Shown here piece after piece: positions 14,782 through 15,552 of a stretch of DNA of 15,552 nt. A model generated the notes under the pieces. That model was not told the DNA's origin. It made no database searches and worked only from the letters and a program-made list of their open reading frames with translations. Numbering within the stretch: position 1 is the stretch's first letter; the number at the start of each line of letters is the position of its first letter. The stretch is from CAWEPK01 sp049521495 (GTDB taxonomy: Bacteria; Desulfobacterota; Syntrophorhabdia; Syntrophorhabdales; WCHB1-27): NCBI GenBank assembly GCA_049521495.1, contig JBEKOT010000061.1, positions 1-15,552 on the forward strand. The letters are read 5' to 3'. A program made the translations under genes and the position numbers.

Positions 14782-15180
14782 ACTAAAATGTACGCCTCCG
14801 CCCAGGGGGGCTCGTGCGCCCACCGCCTCTAGGCCTCATCCTTGCCGCCGTGACACGAGTGCCGAGATTCATGTCAGCCTGTTGGAGTACTACCGGCAAA
14901 GGGAATGGCGTCTAGGTTCGGGATGACAAAGCCACGTTCCCTCGCATAGATGATGCCTTTGTCATTCAAGAATTTGAAGGAAGGCATATTACAGAAATCA
15001 TCTCGGGAATCATAGTTCCTGAGAAGGCAGCTGAAGAAGCTTCACGGTTGTTCGGCAATAAGGTTCTTGTTATTGAGGAGAGGTAAGTGGAGCCATCCGG
15101 GTATAAGCTGACGCATTAGCTCTGGTGACCTCTTTCAGCGGCGCTTGAACACGGCTAATAGAATAGGCGGGAATACACTC
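14782..15180. other. Intergenic interval with decayed gene remnant
   Basis: About 400 bases between the EF-G-like gene and dtd. The first 70 bases are GC-rich without a clear terminator. The central part (about 14852-15086) is a frameshifted gene remnant with visibly lower GC. The last 90 bases lead to dtd and contain only a weak GGCGGG ribosome-binding site. No intact gene was found on either strand. Confidence 0.6.
14852..15086 (+). pseudogene. Frameshifted remnant of an unidentified gene (C-terminal part)
   Basis: In one frame about 14852-14926 reads DTSAEIHVSLLEYYRQREWRLGS and then meets a stop at 14927-14929 (approximate). Shifting by one base near 14925, the reading continues DDKATFPRIDDAFVIQEFEG and ...EIISGIIVPEKAAEE..., ending in FGNKVLVIEER at the TAA 15084-15086. 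The join makes a coherent stretch of roughly 75 residues, which is why I read it as one decayed gene. The YYxxREWR motif followed by an IISGIIVPEK-like strand recalls DUF2971/AbiGi-type proteins (often linked to phage defence), but this is a weak memory-based resemblance. No start or ribosome-binding site is seen. The GC content is lower than that of the neighbours, suggesting acquired DNA. Confidence 0.5.
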
Positions 15181-15552
15181 ATGAAAGCGGTGATCCAGCG
15201 CGTTAAGAAAGCCGGCGTCAGTATCGAGGGAAAGGCCGTGGCCGAGATAGGCCAAGGGCTGCTGGCGCTCGTCGGCATCGGCAGGGACGACACGGTCAGG
15301 GACATGGACTGGATGCTCGAAAAGATCGTTAATCTGCGCATATTCGAGAGCGAGGAGGGGAGGCTGGACAGGTCCCTCCTCGACACGAAAGGAGCGCTCC
15401 TTCTCGTAAGCCAGTTCACCCTTTACGGCAATTGCAAAAAAGGCAGGCGCCCTTCTTTCTCCGACGCCATGGATGCGGAAGGGGCAAGACGCATGTTCGC
15501 ACTACTCGTCGAGAAGGCGGGCCGGCTCGTCGATAAGGTCGAGACGGGAGTC
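15181..15552 (+). CDS. dtd: D-aminoacyl-tRNA deacylase, C-terminus beyond window
   Basis: The first 124 codons of DTD, which hydrolyses D-amino acids from mischarged tRNAs (and glycine from tRNA-Ala), a homodimeric proofreading enzyme in the cytosol. The N-terminus MKAVIQRVKKAGVSIEGKAV and LLALVGIGRDDT are typical. The catalytic-pocket motif SQFTLYGNCKKGRRPSF is present (usual form SQFTLYAD, so Gly-Asn replaces Ala-Asp). The sequence stops at VETGV, just where the family has its second signature (FGxxMxVxLxNDGPVT). About 20-30 residues are missing past the window end. Start ATG 15181 coincides with the family's first residue. Only a weak GGCGGGA Shine-Dalgarno is visible, 8 bases upstream. 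Confidence 0.94.
   Translation, partial: MKAVIQRVKKAGVSIEGKAVAEIGQGLLALVGIGRDDTVRDMDWMLEKIVNLRIFESEEGRLDRSLLDTKGALLLVSQFTLYGNCKKGRRPSFSDAMDAEGARRMFALLVEKAGRLVDKVETGV

Noticed and set aside
14799..14820. GC-rich hairpin after the EF-G-like gene as terminator
   Set aside because: The stem is imperfect and no T-tract follows.

Overview
The window looks like a chromosomal segment of a motile, GC-rich Gram-negative bacterium. A deltaproteobacterial (Desulfobacterota, possibly syntrophic) origin is my inference. It rests on the combination of an E. coli-type MotA/MotB stator with a CheX-type phosphatase, a short GyrA without an acidic tail, an EF-G-2-type paralogue, and catabolic DapA-like and tartrate-dehydrogenase-like genes. 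No rRNA, tRNA, CRISPR array or intact insertion sequence was seen.

Layout. 1-367 (-): 5' part of a DapA/NAL-family lyase. 368-1168: about 800 bases without a supported gene, holding an AT-rich stretch, a 9-bp-stem hairpin and a two-copy direct repeat with a 138-base period. 1169-2141 (+): a tartrate/D-malate/isopropylmalate-type dehydrogenase broken by an internal deletion that shifts frame. 2168-3299 (-): truA preceded by a small coiled-coil lipoprotein gene. 3485-7097 (+): gyrA and gpsA, separated by a hairpin-rich insert bounded by a 21-base direct repeat. 7105-7967 (-): cheY then cheX. 8162-8401 (-): a small XRE-type HTH protein. 8498-11503 (-): motA, motB and a tightly coupled receiver plus degenerate HD-GYP protein. 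11673-12491 (+): an IclR regulator. 12685-14781 (+): an EF-G-2-type GTPase. 14782-15180: a frameshifted gene remnant. 15181-15552 (+): dtd, cut by the window end.

How it works together. The clearest theme is motility. The cheY-cheX unit and the motA-motB-HD unit lie on the same strand, and each is preceded by a candidate sigma-28 (FliA) promoter; the one before motA has a perfect -10 octamer with the right spacing. This suggests co-expression of the stator, the response regulator, its phosphatase and a third, catalytically doubtful HD-GYP-like protein as late motility genes. The rest is housekeeping: DNA topology, glycerol-3-phosphate for phospholipids, tRNA modification and D-aminoacyl-tRNA editing.

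The items most worth a second look are the degenerate HD-GYP protein joined to motAB, the hairpin insert between gyrA and gpsA, the broken dehydrogenase, and the remnant upstream of dtd. I did not find a convincing complete new defence or mobile system.
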